The position numbers were made by a program, and so were the translations under genes. Below are positions 6,077 through 13,426 of a stretch of DNA of 21,754 bases, one piece after another. Source of the DNA: a virus. The first letter of the stretch is position 1. Each line of letters opens with the position of its first letter. The notes below the pieces were generated by a model, which did no database searches, was not told the origin of the DNA, and saw only the letters and a program-made list of their open reading frames with translations. The stretch covers positions 1-21,754 of IMG/VR virus record IMGVR_UViG_3300034759_000131; one strand, 5' to 3'.

Positions 6077-9000
6077 TTATTTACAATCTGAGAATCCACA
6101 ACTTGGACAAACCGAACAACCAGATGTCTGCATCATTTGAACCCCGCATTCCGGACACCAATTCCTGTAATGCCCAAATTTATTATCATCCGAACTTATT
6201 TGTTCTTTAACTGAAGTAGCATCTATTATAGTCTCACAACCACGATGCTTAAAAGTCATCTTATAATAAGTATTCAAATCTTTTAACATCTTAGCAACTG
6301 CGTCTGGAATACTCTTAACTACGACCTCTTCTCCATCTAATAAATTATATACCCAAACTTCAGAACCAGATATGTTGCTTATCGTATTTATTAAATCTTC
6401 AATATCAACTCCTGACCTTAATGCCAAACTTATAACTCTACTCAAAGCTTCAGTTATGGATTTTGAAACACTACCGGACTTACCTGAAGATATAAAAGTT
6501 TCAAACATATTTCCATCATCATCAAAGTTTGCTGTGACATATATAGAACCATACGGTGAATCAGATTTAGTAGTAACTCCTTTCATAAATCTTGGTCTTA
6601 TCCTTATTTTATTTACTTTATTACCATAATTGTCTTTAATTACCTCCTTCTTTTCTTCTTTCTTATCCTCTTCAATATCACCTTTAATCGGTTGATCTTT
6701 AGAACCATCTCTGTATATCGTAATACCCTTTATCTTATACTCGTAACATTTTTCATATACCTTCTTAACGTCTTCAACTGTGGCATCTGACGGTAAGTTT
6801 ACTGTCTTACTTATAGCGCTATCAACATACGGTGCAAATATTGCTACAACTTTAACGTGTTGTTCAGGAGTTACATCATGGGCTTTAATAAGTAATCCTT
6901 TTTCTTCATTTTCTTTGTTATATAGCCTGTGGTAATACATTAATGTCTGCTTTTTATTATCTTCTACAGTTACTTGCCTTGTCCATCTATAATGGAAATT
7001 AGGTTCTATTCCTGAGCTGGTATTTAATATCAATGATATAGTTCCAGTTGGAGCAATGGACAATCTTCTTGAATTTCTTAAGCCATCTTTGTTTGGTGTA
7101 GTGCTGAATATTGATTTAAGCAAACCAACCATATATTCTTTATCTATACCCATATAACTTTCTTTATAATGAACTATGGCATTTCTAAATGATATTGGTA
7201 TTTCGTCATTTTCCTGTATTCGTTTAATTATCTCATCAATATTATCTATCGAAATTTCCGTATCTTTAACGAATTGTGTTAAGAAAGCTCTTTCTCCTTT
7301 TGGAGCATCGAAATGTGGATATGGACCTTTAAGCTTAGCCATAGATACTGTACCTATCAAAGAATACGTAGCCATTATCTTTGCTATCTTATCGGCGAAA
7401 TCTTCAAATTCTTCAGAGCCATATTTAATTCCCATTTTTATACAAGCATCTGCTAATCCCATAATTCCTAGACCAATTGGTCGTATATCCTTTGTATTTC
7501 TTTCTATAATTTCTAATGGATAACTAGTAGCATCTATAACTAAGTCTAGATAATATACAGATCTTAATACTTGTTCTTTAAATGCTTCATAATTAAATTC
7601 ACCTGAATCATCTACAAATTCGTAAAGGTTTATCGAACCTAGGTTACAGCTTGAGTTATTTGGTAACGGTTGCTCTCCACAGTTATGTACTAGTATCCTG
7701 TTAGCAAAAAAGTTGTGATTCTTTTTAACTGTTATATCATAGACGTCTTCATTTTCAGCTTTAGATATATCCTTTAATCCTGTAAAATTATATGTTAAAC
7801 CATTATCTTCTATTATGATTAAAGTGTCATTTTTAGTAAGATTACTTGCTTCTACATAACCACGATTTTCAGTATATACTTTGTGGTCTGGAGTTAGTTT
7901 TAATACTTTACCATCTTCTAATTCTATTTTTATTATATTAGCATTCTTTCTAGTACAACCGTAAAATTCAACCTTTTCAGTCTCGAATTCTTTAGTCTCA
8001 ATATTAAATGTAATTACATAATCGTCGGTCGTTATCTCATCTATACGCTTCTCTCCTTCAGTCGTCATTACTAATGTATCTCCGGTCAAGCAAGGATTCG
8101 TTGATTCTATATAATATTTTTCATCCATTTTTAATATATTATCTTTATTAGCTGTATCGATGAAGAATATTCCTGGATCTCCATTTCTGTGGGCATTCTC
8201 ACAAATCTTATCCCAAATCTTTCTAGCTTTAACCTTTCTTACTACTCTACCATCTGCTGGAGAAATCAATTCGTATTCATCATTATTCTTTACAGCTTCC
8301 ATAAATTTGTCATCTATAGCTACAGAAATATTAAAATATGTTAAACTTTTATTATCACTTTTAGCTGTAATAAAGTCTTCTATATCTGGGTGATGTGAAT
8401 ATAGCATGCCCATTAAAGCAGCTCTTCTCTTACCGCCCTGTACTACAGTTGAACCCATTGTATTCCAGTTTTGCATGAATGAAATAGGCCCGGAAGCTTT
8501 ACCACCCAAACCACCTGCTATTAAAGCACCTTTTTCTCTTAGGTTACCAAAGTTGGCTCCAACTCCTCCACCAAACTTAGAGATTATAGCAGCATTCTTT
8601 ACACTATCAAATATTCCTTCAATTGAATCTGGAACATCTATAGTAAAACAAGCAAACATCATTTGATTTTTGCTGTAATTACTCTTAATCTTTCTATATG
8701 TTTCTTTTATCTCGTCGATCGTAGAATTTCTTAAATCCTTGTATAATAATTCACTCAATTTTGGATCGGTACTTATACCAACTCCTGCTGAGAATAAAGC
8801 CGGGGAATTAAACAAGAACCTATGGCTCATCATATCATTGTATATATTAGTTTCAATATTGACTAGATGTTTAAGATCTTCAGCAGTCATATCTTCTTTG
8901 AATTCAGATGCAACAACTACCTTAGCTACACGTCGGCAAAGTTGAGAATATTCTTTTTCCTTATCACCATCTGGCAAATCCATATAATACCTCATCTTAA

Positions 9001-9091
9001 GTATTTCTTGTGCATTATGATCGATATCTTTTTCTCTCAACGGTGATAGCTTACCGAATACCTCTCTGTAAAGATTAGTAATATTATACAA
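6077..9091 (-). CDS. nrdJ: Class II (adenosylcobalamin-dependent) ribonucleotide reductase with mini-intein
   Basis: The 1004-residue precursor gives about 867 residues after splicing. It reduces ribonucleotides to deoxyribonucleotides for phage DNA synthesis using adenosylcobalamin. Class II signs are FNSPALFSAG (94-103), GGGVGANFGNLR, the NPCGE active-site loop, SSCNLGS, APTGTISLILNTSSGIEPNF, and a C-terminal zinc-ribbon/redox tail with CPECG and CSVCPSCG. By comparison with the Thermotoga enzyme, Cys471 is the thiyl-radical cysteine, Glu473 its partner, and Cys148 and Cys482 the redox pair (the 11-residue spacing is kept). No separate radical-generating subunit is needed. The start is TTG at 9091, supported by AAAGGAG 9 nt upstream. 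A 137-residue intein interrupts the active-site motif (separate entry). A divergent nuclease-like gene lies upstream, and a small helical-protein gene follows in the operon. Confidence 0.95.
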   Translation of the reverse strand: MYNITNLYREVFGKLSPLREKDIDHNAQEILKMRYYMDLPDGDKEKEYSQLCRRVAKVVVASEFKEDMTAEDLKHLVNIETNIYNDMMSHRFLFNSPALFSAGVGISTDPKLSELLYKDLRNSTIDEIKETYRKIKSNYSKNQMMFACFTIDVPDSIEGIFDSVKNAAIISKFGGGVGANFGNLREKGALIAGGLGGKASGPISFMQNWNTMGSTVVQGGKRRAALMGMLYSHHPDIEDFITAKSDNKSLTYFNISVAIDDKFMEAVKNNDEYELISPADGRVVRKVKARKIWDKICENAHRNGDPGIFFIDTANKDNILKMDEKYYIESTNPCLTGDTLVMTTEGEKRIDEITTDDYVITFNIETKEFETEKVEFYGCTRKNANIIKIELEDGKVLKLTPDHKVYTENRGYVEASNLTKNDTLIIIEDNGLTYNFTGLKDISKAENEDVYDITVKKNHNFFANRILVHNCGEQPLPNNSSCNLGSINLYEFVDDSGEFNYEAFKEQVLRSVYYLDLVIDATSYPLEIIERNTKDIRPIGLGIMGLADACIKMGIKYGSEEFEDFADKIAKIMATYSLIGTVSMAKLKGPYPHFDAPKGERAFLTQFVKDTEISIDNIDEIIKRIQENDEIPISFRNAIVHYKESYMGIDKEYMVGLLKSIFSTTPNKDGLRNSRRLSIAPTGTISLILNTSSGIEPNFHYRWTRQVTVEDNKKQTLMYYHRLYNKENEEKGLLIKAHDVTPEQHVKVVAIFAPYVDSAISKTVNLPSDATVEDVKKVYEKCYEYKIKGITIYRDGSKDQPIKGDIEEDKKEEKKEVIKDNYGNKVNKIRIRPRFMKGVTTKSDSPYGSIYVTANFDDDGNMFETFISSGKSGSVSKSITEALSRVISLALRSGVDIEDLINTISNISGSEVWVYNLLDGEEVVVKSIPDAVAKMLKDLNTYYKMTFKHRGCETIIDATSVKEQISSDDNKFGHYRNWCPECGVQMMQTSGCSVCPSCGFSDCK
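7682..8092 (-). other. Mini-intein in NrdJ (residues 334-470)
   Basis: The insertion begins with Cys334 (CLTGDTLVMTTEG, block A) and has block B LTPDHKVY (399-406, with His403). It ends with blocks F and G, EDVYDITVKKNHNFF and ILVHN (Asn470), followed by Cys471 as the +1 residue. All splicing residues are present. At 137 residues there is no room for a homing endonuclease, so it is a splicing-only mini-intein. Excision restores the sequence NPCGEQPLP. The +1 nucleophile for splicing is also the enzyme's catalytic thiyl cysteine. Confidence 0.93.
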
Positions 9092-9121
9092 TTTTAAACA
9101 CTCCTTTTACCAATATTTATA

Positions 9122-9150
9122 AATATAAAATTAATAATAACAATAATCAA
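9122..9150 (-). promoter_or_regulatory. Probable nrdJ promoter
   Basis: On the minus strand TTGATT (9145-9150) and TATATT (9122-9127) are 17 nt apart, 30 nt before the nrdJ start. The match is weaker than at the other promoters in the window. The surrounding 9092-9197 gap also serves the divergent gene at 9198. Confidence 0.45.
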
Positions 9151-9197
9151 TTTGAATAATTATAATTTACCATCCTTTCATACTAGGAGTTGGTCTT

Positions 9198-9845
9198 GTG
9201 AGTACTAAATTTGACTTCCTTGAAGACTTAAAGAAGAACTACGATCACCACCCCGCTATTTGTTATTATTGCGGAAAACCCCTCTCATTCAAGAAATTCT
9301 ATAAGCAATATGAGCTCCCCAAAAAATTCTGTAGTAAAAAGTGTAAAAAAAGTTTTATTGAAGAAACTAATGAAGATATTAACGAAAAAAATTACGAATT
9401 TTCTTCCCAAACTGAAAAAGCTATTTACACCTTTCTGACATTAAATTACCCCAATTATGTAATAAAACATAACTTAAAAGATGTATTCCCTCCTTATGAA
9501 ATTGATTTGTTAATCGAGACTAAAGAATTCCCCATCTATATCGAATATAATGGAGTATTGCATTGTACTAGAAAACTAAAAGGTTCTATGGACAGAGTAG
9601 TCCAAAAAAGACGTATTAACGATAATATCAAGAAGAACGAAATATGCTGCGATCGTCAACAAAAAATGATACGAATATGGAGTGAGATTGGAATATACTC
9701 AAAACCCACTATATTTAATATAGCACTCAAACAACTTAAGAATGACATAGACATATTGATAAGCAATAATATTGCAGGTGGAAAGTGTATTGAGATTATA
9801 ATAGATAAAAATGGTACAATACACAGGTATGTCGATAATTATTAA
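9198..9845 (+). CDS. Zinc-finger nuclease-like protein (Vsr/EDxHD-type homing endonuclease candidate)
   Basis: This is the only convincing plus-strand gene in the window. It starts at GTG 9198 with AGGAG 8 nt upstream. The 215-residue product has a treble-clef-like zinc motif, CYYCGKPL then FCSKKCKK (Cys22, Cys25, Cys45, Cys49). A PD-(D/E)XK/Vsr-like core follows: SSQTEKAIYTFL (Glu73), NYVIKHNL, YEIDLLIE (Glu101, Asp103) and IYIEYNGVLHC (Glu116, Asn118). EID followed by IEYNG on adjacent strands is typical of phage-borne Vsr-like homing endonucleases such as the EDxHD group. It is isolated, divergent from nrdJ, and has its own terminator, as freestanding homing endonuclease genes commonly are. 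Reductase genes are frequent targets of such enzymes. A non-mobile nuclease is the main alternative. Confidence 0.75.
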   Translation: MSTKFDFLEDLKKNYDHHPAICYYCGKPLSFKKFYKQYELPKKFCSKKCKKSFIEETNEDINEKNYEFSSQTEKAIYTFLTLNYPNYVIKHNLKDVFPPYEIDLLIETKEFPIYIEYNGVLHCTRKLKGSMDRVVQKRRINDNIKKNEICCDRQQKMIRIWSEIGIYSKPTIFNIALKQLKNDIDILISNNIAGGKCIEIIIDKNGTIHRYVDNY

Positions 9846-9854
9846 AGTTTATTT

Positions 9855-9885
9855 GAGAGAGACCTTGTGGTCTCTCTCTTTATTT
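9855..9885 (+). terminator. Intrinsic terminator between convergent genes
   Basis: GAGAGAGACC (9855-9864) pairs with GGTCTCTCTC (9869-9878) around a TTGT loop and is followed by TTTATTTT on the plus strand. It ends the plus-strand nuclease gene. The near-symmetric stem, meeting the end of the 9885-10298 gene, suggests it may act in both directions. Confidence 0.9.
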
Positions 9886-10298
9886 TATAAATATTTTAAT
9901 TTTCTTACAATTTCATCTTTTATACTATACAATCCTATAACAAGATATCTCAACATTTTTTCATTAACTTCGAAGTTCCTATCAACTTTTCTCACAATCT
10001 CATCTATTACTATATCTACCAAATCATTGTCTGAGAATTCTCCAAATTTATTAATTTCTACCTTAATGGCATGTGTATCAAAAACCGCGGCAGATTCATC
10101 GGCTACAATTGATTCAAAACATATACTGGATAAAATCCTAAATTTTGTATCATTTTCTTTTTGTATATAATAAAATATACTTCTACCATTTTTAACATTG
10201 TCTGTAAAGTCTAGCAAAAACTTCTCTAATAATTCCATATATTCTTTATCTTCCAAAACTTCTAAACCTTCGTCTAGTAGTAGCTGCTTTCCGTCCAT
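9885..10298 (-). CDS. Hypothetical phage protein, unknown function
   Basis: This encodes 137 residues, acidic in the first half (LLLDEGLEVLEDKEYMELLEK), with alternating strands in the middle and a helical, basic end (IKDEIVRKLKYL). There is no catalytic motif, membrane segment or signal peptide, and I do not recognise it. It starts at ATG 10298 with an AAAGGAGTTGG site behind a strong promoter (10335-10362). It therefore has its own transcript, which ends at the terminator shared with the convergent nuclease gene. The promoter and leader are a near-copy of those at 5675-5743. Confidence 0.75.
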   Translation of the reverse strand: MDGKQLLLDEGLEVLEDKEYMELLEKFLLDFTDNVKNGRSIFYYIQKENDTKFRILSSICFESIVADESAAVFDTHAIKVEINKFGEFSDNDLVDIVIDEIVRKVDRNFEVNEKMLRYLVIGLYSIKDEIVRKLKYL

Positions 10299-10364
10299 TT
10301 CCTTCCAACTCCTTTATTTATTATTTACATTATAATTATAACACATATAAGGAATTTGTAAATA
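10296..10364 (-). repeat. Promoter-leader cassette, copy 2
   Basis: This is the near-identical partner of 5675-5743. It shares the start codon, AAAGGAGTTGG leader, -10 and -35 elements in the same register, with an identical 38-nt block from the ATG outward. Confidence 0.8.
10335..10362 (-). promoter_or_regulatory. Promoter of the 9885-10298 gene
   Basis: TTTACA (10357-10362) and TATAAT (10335-10340) have a 16-nt spacer with extended TGT. The promoter starts 8 nt after the stop codon of the upstream gene, with no terminator between, so read-through is also possible. Confidence 0.8.
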
Positions 10365-10370
10365 TCTAAT

Positions 10371-11039
10371 TTAGAATTCTACACTAGCCAAATTACTCAG
10401 TTGTAACAGGCTGCGATATACTTCAGTAGCATTATATTCGTTTATATCTCTGTTAACTGCTTCTTCTAAGGTCAGACAGGGGTGATACGCAGCCATGGCG
10501 TATCTTATATTATTATTTTTACTTAACCTAGACATTATAGCGATCGAGCTGTAATAGTCTTTACCCTTCATATTAGCAACTAATTGGGAATAATTAGAGA
10601 CAGTCTGTATACTTACTTTATCAACAGTTTTACTCTTTGAAGAGCTCTTCTGTTTGACATTACGCATAATATCGTCTATCTGTTCTTTACTTAATTTAAT
10701 AAACAGTGTATCTCCTAACTCATCATCGAGCATTCTGTACATGTAAATATGAACTTCTCCAGCACCTGTTAATATTTCATACTTATAGTAATAACTATCT
10801 TCCTTAAACATATTTTCGCCGATTAAAGTCAATCTATTAAAGTCGTTTCTGTGTATTACTGCTACAGTTATATATGAGGAGAATTTATCCAAATTATTTA
10901 TTAAATATTTAATTTCTGGAGCCTTCTCAGAATAAACGTAACCAGTATTATCACTATTATCTACTAATACTGCAGCCATGGCTATATTACAAACCAACAT
11001 TATTAATACCGTTATAACTCCTATCATTATCTTTCTCAT
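10371..11039 (-). CDS. Exported phage protein of unknown function
   Basis: The 222-residue product begins with a clear signal peptide: MRKIM, a hydrophobic core (residues 5-16) and a likely cleavage after Ala-Met-Ala near residues 21-23. The cysteine at position 17 lacks a proper lipobox, so a lipoprotein is less likely. The mature part has beta-rich and acidic segments and a Ser/Lys-rich linker (KQKSSSKSKTVDK, about 129-141). A second helical domain follows, with AMAAYHPCLTLEEAVNRDINEYNATEVY. No catalytic pattern is recognised. It follows the 42-residue gene by 19 nt with a GGAAGGGAG site and is read from the 11782-11809 promoter. A secreted phage product could act at the cell surface, for instance in exclusion or lysis control, but the sequence does not show which. 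Confidence 0.8.
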   Translation of the reverse strand: MRKIMIGVITVLIMLVCNIAMAAVLVDNSDNTGYVYSEKAPEIKYLINNLDKFSSYITVAVIHRNDFNRLTLIGENMFKEDSYYYKYEILTGAGEVHIYMYRMLDDELGDTLFIKLSKEQIDDIMRNVKQKSSSKSKTVDKVSIQTVSNYSQLVANMKGKDYYSSIAIMSRLSKNNNIRYAMAAYHPCLTLEEAVNRDINEYNATEVYRSLLQLSNLASVEF

Positions 11040-11058
11040 TTTAATATCTCCCTTCCTA

Positions 11059-11187
11059 TTAATATCTACGTAAATGTTCTCTTTTATGCTTATTATTGTT
11101 TTTTCTTCTATTCTTTCTTTTTTCTTTTTCTTTTATCTTATCTTCATAATTCTCGTAGTAATAATCTTTAAACCTACCATGCGGCAT
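11059..11187 (-). CDS. 42-residue highly basic small protein
   Basis: A short frame runs from ATG 11187 to TAA at 11059, between two co-directional genes that otherwise leave a 166-nt gap. It has a proper GGAAGGAG site 9 nt upstream. The product begins MPHGRFKDYYYENYEDK and continues as an almost uninterrupted Lys/Arg/Asn stretch ending HLRRY, so it should be strongly positively charged and could bind nucleic acid. Spacing on both sides (18 and 19 nt) matches operon organisation. The low-complexity purine-rich coding strand makes a chance frame possible, but the ribosome binding site favours a real gene. Confidence 0.6.
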   Translation of the reverse strand: MPHGRFKDYYYENYEDKIKEKEKRKNRRKNNNKHKREHLRRY

Positions 11188-11205
11188 TATAGTAAACTCC
11201 TTCCG

Positions 11206-11739
11206 CTAAAATACTTTATGTCTTTTTCTTATTTTGTATTGGGTATCAATAATCATATCTAAACCTATGGTTTGGAACCAATTAACTATAAAATCTGTCA
11301 TGAATTTCTTTCTTTCAGCTTTATTCATTCTTGCACAAAGTTCTTCCATATCTATACTGTAAAAATCCATCAACATCCTTGCTGTACCAGTATAGACATG
11401 AGTTAACTCATACATATCTTTGCATATTCCACACCTCAAATCTTTCTCTGGACCTCGTATAATCACAAATTCACACACAAATTCACAATCTTCTAAGTCA
11501 CAATTAACCGCCAAAAAATACTCTCCTTCAAGAAACTTATTTTTAACTGATCTTAAAAAATATGTTGGAAGCTTCTTCATTTCCAACGGAGTAACTTCAT
11601 CAATGAAATATACTCTGAAGTCTTCAACCGGAAATTTACCAAATTCCGGAGTCCTTTTCCTCTTGTTGCTTACTTTAAAGTAAACTTCGTAATTCCTCCT
11701 GAATTCCTTATCAAACTCATCTACTACTACCAAAAACAT
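11206..11739 (-). CDS. Hypothetical phage protein, unknown
   Basis: This encodes 177 residues, starting at ATG 11739 with an AAAGGAGTTG site. It has mixed alpha/beta composition, with a beta-rich N-terminal half (MFLVVVDEFDKEFRRNYEVYF). A cysteine-containing middle follows (NCDLEDCEFVCEF, then CGICKDM), which could bind a metal although the spacing matches no finger I know. The end is helical and basic. There is no signal or membrane segment. It heads a three-gene unit (this gene, the 42-residue protein, the exported protein) behind the promoter at 11782-11809. I do not recognise the family. Confidence 0.75.
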   Translation of the reverse strand: MFLVVVDEFDKEFRRNYEVYFKVSNKRKRTPEFGKFPVEDFRVYFIDEVTPLEMKKLPTYFLRSVKNKFLEGEYFLAVNCDLEDCEFVCEFVIIRGPEKDLRCGICKDMYELTHVYTGTARMLMDFYSIDMEELCARMNKAERKKFMTDFIVNWFQTIGLDMIIDTQYKIRKRHKVF

Positions 11740-11781
11740 CTCCGATCAACTCCTTTACCATCTAATATCATTTACATTTTA

Positions 11782-11809
11782 ATTATAACACATTTCTGGA
11801 ATATGTAAA
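11782..11809 (-). promoter_or_regulatory. Promoter of the 11206-11739 unit
   Basis: TTTACA (11804-11809) and TATAAT (11782-11787) have a 16-nt spacer and extended TGT. The -35 element overlaps a 10-bp palindrome AAACATGTTT (11807-11816), which recurs at the same place in the 20813-20841 promoter. It lies just after the helicase gene, with no terminator before it. Confidence 0.8.
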
Positions 11810-11816
11810 CATGTTT

Positions 11817-13403
11817 TTATTCAATACTCAAATCTGGTCTAAAGATTGTATAATCTATATCATTTATCAAATCTTTTATATATTCAGTATTTTTAAATTG
11901 TAATTCCTTTATATACTTTAAATTGTTAAAATATTTATGGATAAGCAGCAATTCCTGTAAATATTCACCTATGCTTATAGAACCTATCTCGAATATATTT
12001 TCTATTATATTTAAAAACCCTTGTAAATCAATTATTGGATTTTCCATTGCTAAATCTACCAATATTTTAGCAGTACTTAAATTTCTTTCTAAACTCCATT
12101 CTGATAAATACGCGCTTGTTATATATCTTTTAAACATGTCAACTTGATACTCATTATAAACTTCTCTTAAACTATTTAAATATTCAACTATTATCATATT
12201 ATTTTGTTTAGTTAAATTATAATAATAATCTAGCTTATTACCTGGATAAGAGAATTTATCACACATTAATGCTTCTTCTTCTACAGTTCTTCCAGCTATT
12301 AAAGCTTTATTATCTACATCCACCATTATATTAGTGTCTTCTAGTTTAGCTTTTGTGTATCTTATAAACTCGTTTTTCATATCTACATGTTTACTTTCGA
12401 CAGGAGAATTTTTGAGCCATGTAGCTATTCCAATCTCACTTTGTCCATATCTACCGGCTCTACCTACCATTTGATTGAATTCTGAAGGTTTAATAAAACC
12501 AAAACCTTGTTTATAAAGCTGCGCTAATACTACATATTTAGCGGGTAAATTTACTCCTAATGAAAGGGCATCGGTACCTACTACTGTATCGATGTAATCA
12601 TGTCTATAAAGAAACTCAATGAACATTTTTTCTTTGGGTAGCAGCTTTCCATGATACCTTGAAATACCTATCTCCCATTCATCAAAAAACTTAATGTTAT
12701 AATGTACTGCTAATTTAGAGATCTCTTTAATTGTTTTTGTGTTAATTTTATTTCTATACTTATAAAATTCTCTTATTAAATACTCAATGCTCTTGCGGGA
12801 AAAACAAAAGACCAAGCTATCTTTAATATCTTTTAATTGAATTCCATTTATATCAAATTCAAGTGGTACTAACCTCTCATTAGAAGTAGCTAAACTGAAT
12901 TTTTTGCCTGTCAAATTTTCTAAAAAATGTTTTATATTTTCAGGTTTCTTACACGTAGCGGACATCAATAATATCTTTGATTTTGGATGAGTATTAGTAA
13001 TTGATTCTATATAACACCTAGCCCTATCAAAATTATTGAATATATAATGGAATTCGTCTATTATGACGTAAGCAGGTTTAGTGTAGTAGAATTGATGGTA
13101 TATCTCTTGTGTCATACATAATATTTGAGCGTTAGGATTCCATTTAACGTCTCCTGTCACCAAACCTACGTCTAACCCTTGCTTACTCAATTCTCTATAT
13201 CTCTCATTAGATAGGGCTTTTATTGGAGCAGTAAATATTATTTTAGTGTAATCATCTCTTAATACATCAGCCCATTTATAAGCTACTAATGTCTTACCTG
13301 AATTTGTAGGCATTGTAACTAAAGCATTCTTATTTTTTATTTGTTTAATAATTTTCTTTTGATATTTCGTAGGTACTAGCTTATTACCTAGGATATTTTT
13401 CAT
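11817..13403 (-). CDS. Ski2-like SF2 DNA/RNA helicase
   Basis: From the ATG at 13403 the product has 528 residues. Superfamily 2 motifs are complete: MPTNSGKT (Walker A, 31-38), APIKALSNER (Ia), DEFH (II, 116-119), SAT (III, 148-150), VGTDALSLGVN (V, 275-285) and QMVGRAGR (VI, 311-318). The APIKALSNER form and the VI motif resemble the Ski2/Mtr4/Hel308 group rather than UvsW or RecG. It probably remodels DNA in recombination or fork restart, since it is last in the operon with the 5' nuclease and SbcCD. An in-frame TTG at 13424 is open, but it overlaps the only ribosome binding site (GGAGG at 13418-13422). The ATG at 13403 is therefore chosen even though its spacing, 14 nt, is long. Confidence 0.92.
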   Translation of the reverse strand: MKNILGNKLVPTKYQKKIIKQIKNKNALVTMPTNSGKTLVAYKWADVLRDDYTKIIFTAPIKALSNERYRELSKQGLDVGLVTGDVKWNPNAQILCMTQEIYHQFYYTKPAYVIIDEFHYIFNNFDRARCYIESITNTHPKSKILLMSATCKKPENIKHFLENLTGKKFSLATSNERLVPLEFDINGIQLKDIKDSLVFCFSRKSIEYLIREFYKYRNKINTKTIKEISKLAVHYNIKFFDEWEIGISRYHGKLLPKEKMFIEFLYRHDYIDTVVGTDALSLGVNLPAKYVVLAQLYKQGFGFIKPSEFNQMVGRAGRYGQSEIGIATWLKNSPVESKHVDMKNEFIRYTKAKLEDTNIMVDVDNKALIAGRTVEEEALMCDKFSYPGNKLDYYYNLTKQNNMIIVEYLNSLREVYNEYQVDMFKRYITSAYLSEWSLERNLSTAKILVDLAMENPIIDLQGFLNIIENIFEIGSISIGEYLQELLLIHKYFNNLKYIKELQFKNTEYIKDLINDIDYTIFRPDLSIE

Positions 13404-13426
13404 AATATATATAATAGCCTCCAAAA

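Noticed and set aside
7682-8092. Homing endonuclease within the intein
   Set aside because: Only 137 residues are present, all accounted for by splicing blocks, and there is no LAGLIDADG or HNH motif.
6372-8945. Several plus-strand frames of 68-115 residues across the reductase gene
   Set aside because: All are antisense to well-conserved nrdJ sequence, have no ribosome binding sites and show no recognisable protein features.
11074-11262. Plus-strand 62-residue hydrophobic frame
   Set aside because: It is antisense to the 42-residue basic gene. Its Phe-rich sequence is the complement of Lys/Arg codons, and it has no ribosome binding site.
13404-13424. TTG start for the helicase seven codons upstream
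   Set aside because: The codon overlaps the GGAGG sequence that must serve as the ribosome binding site, so the ATG at 13403 is more credible.
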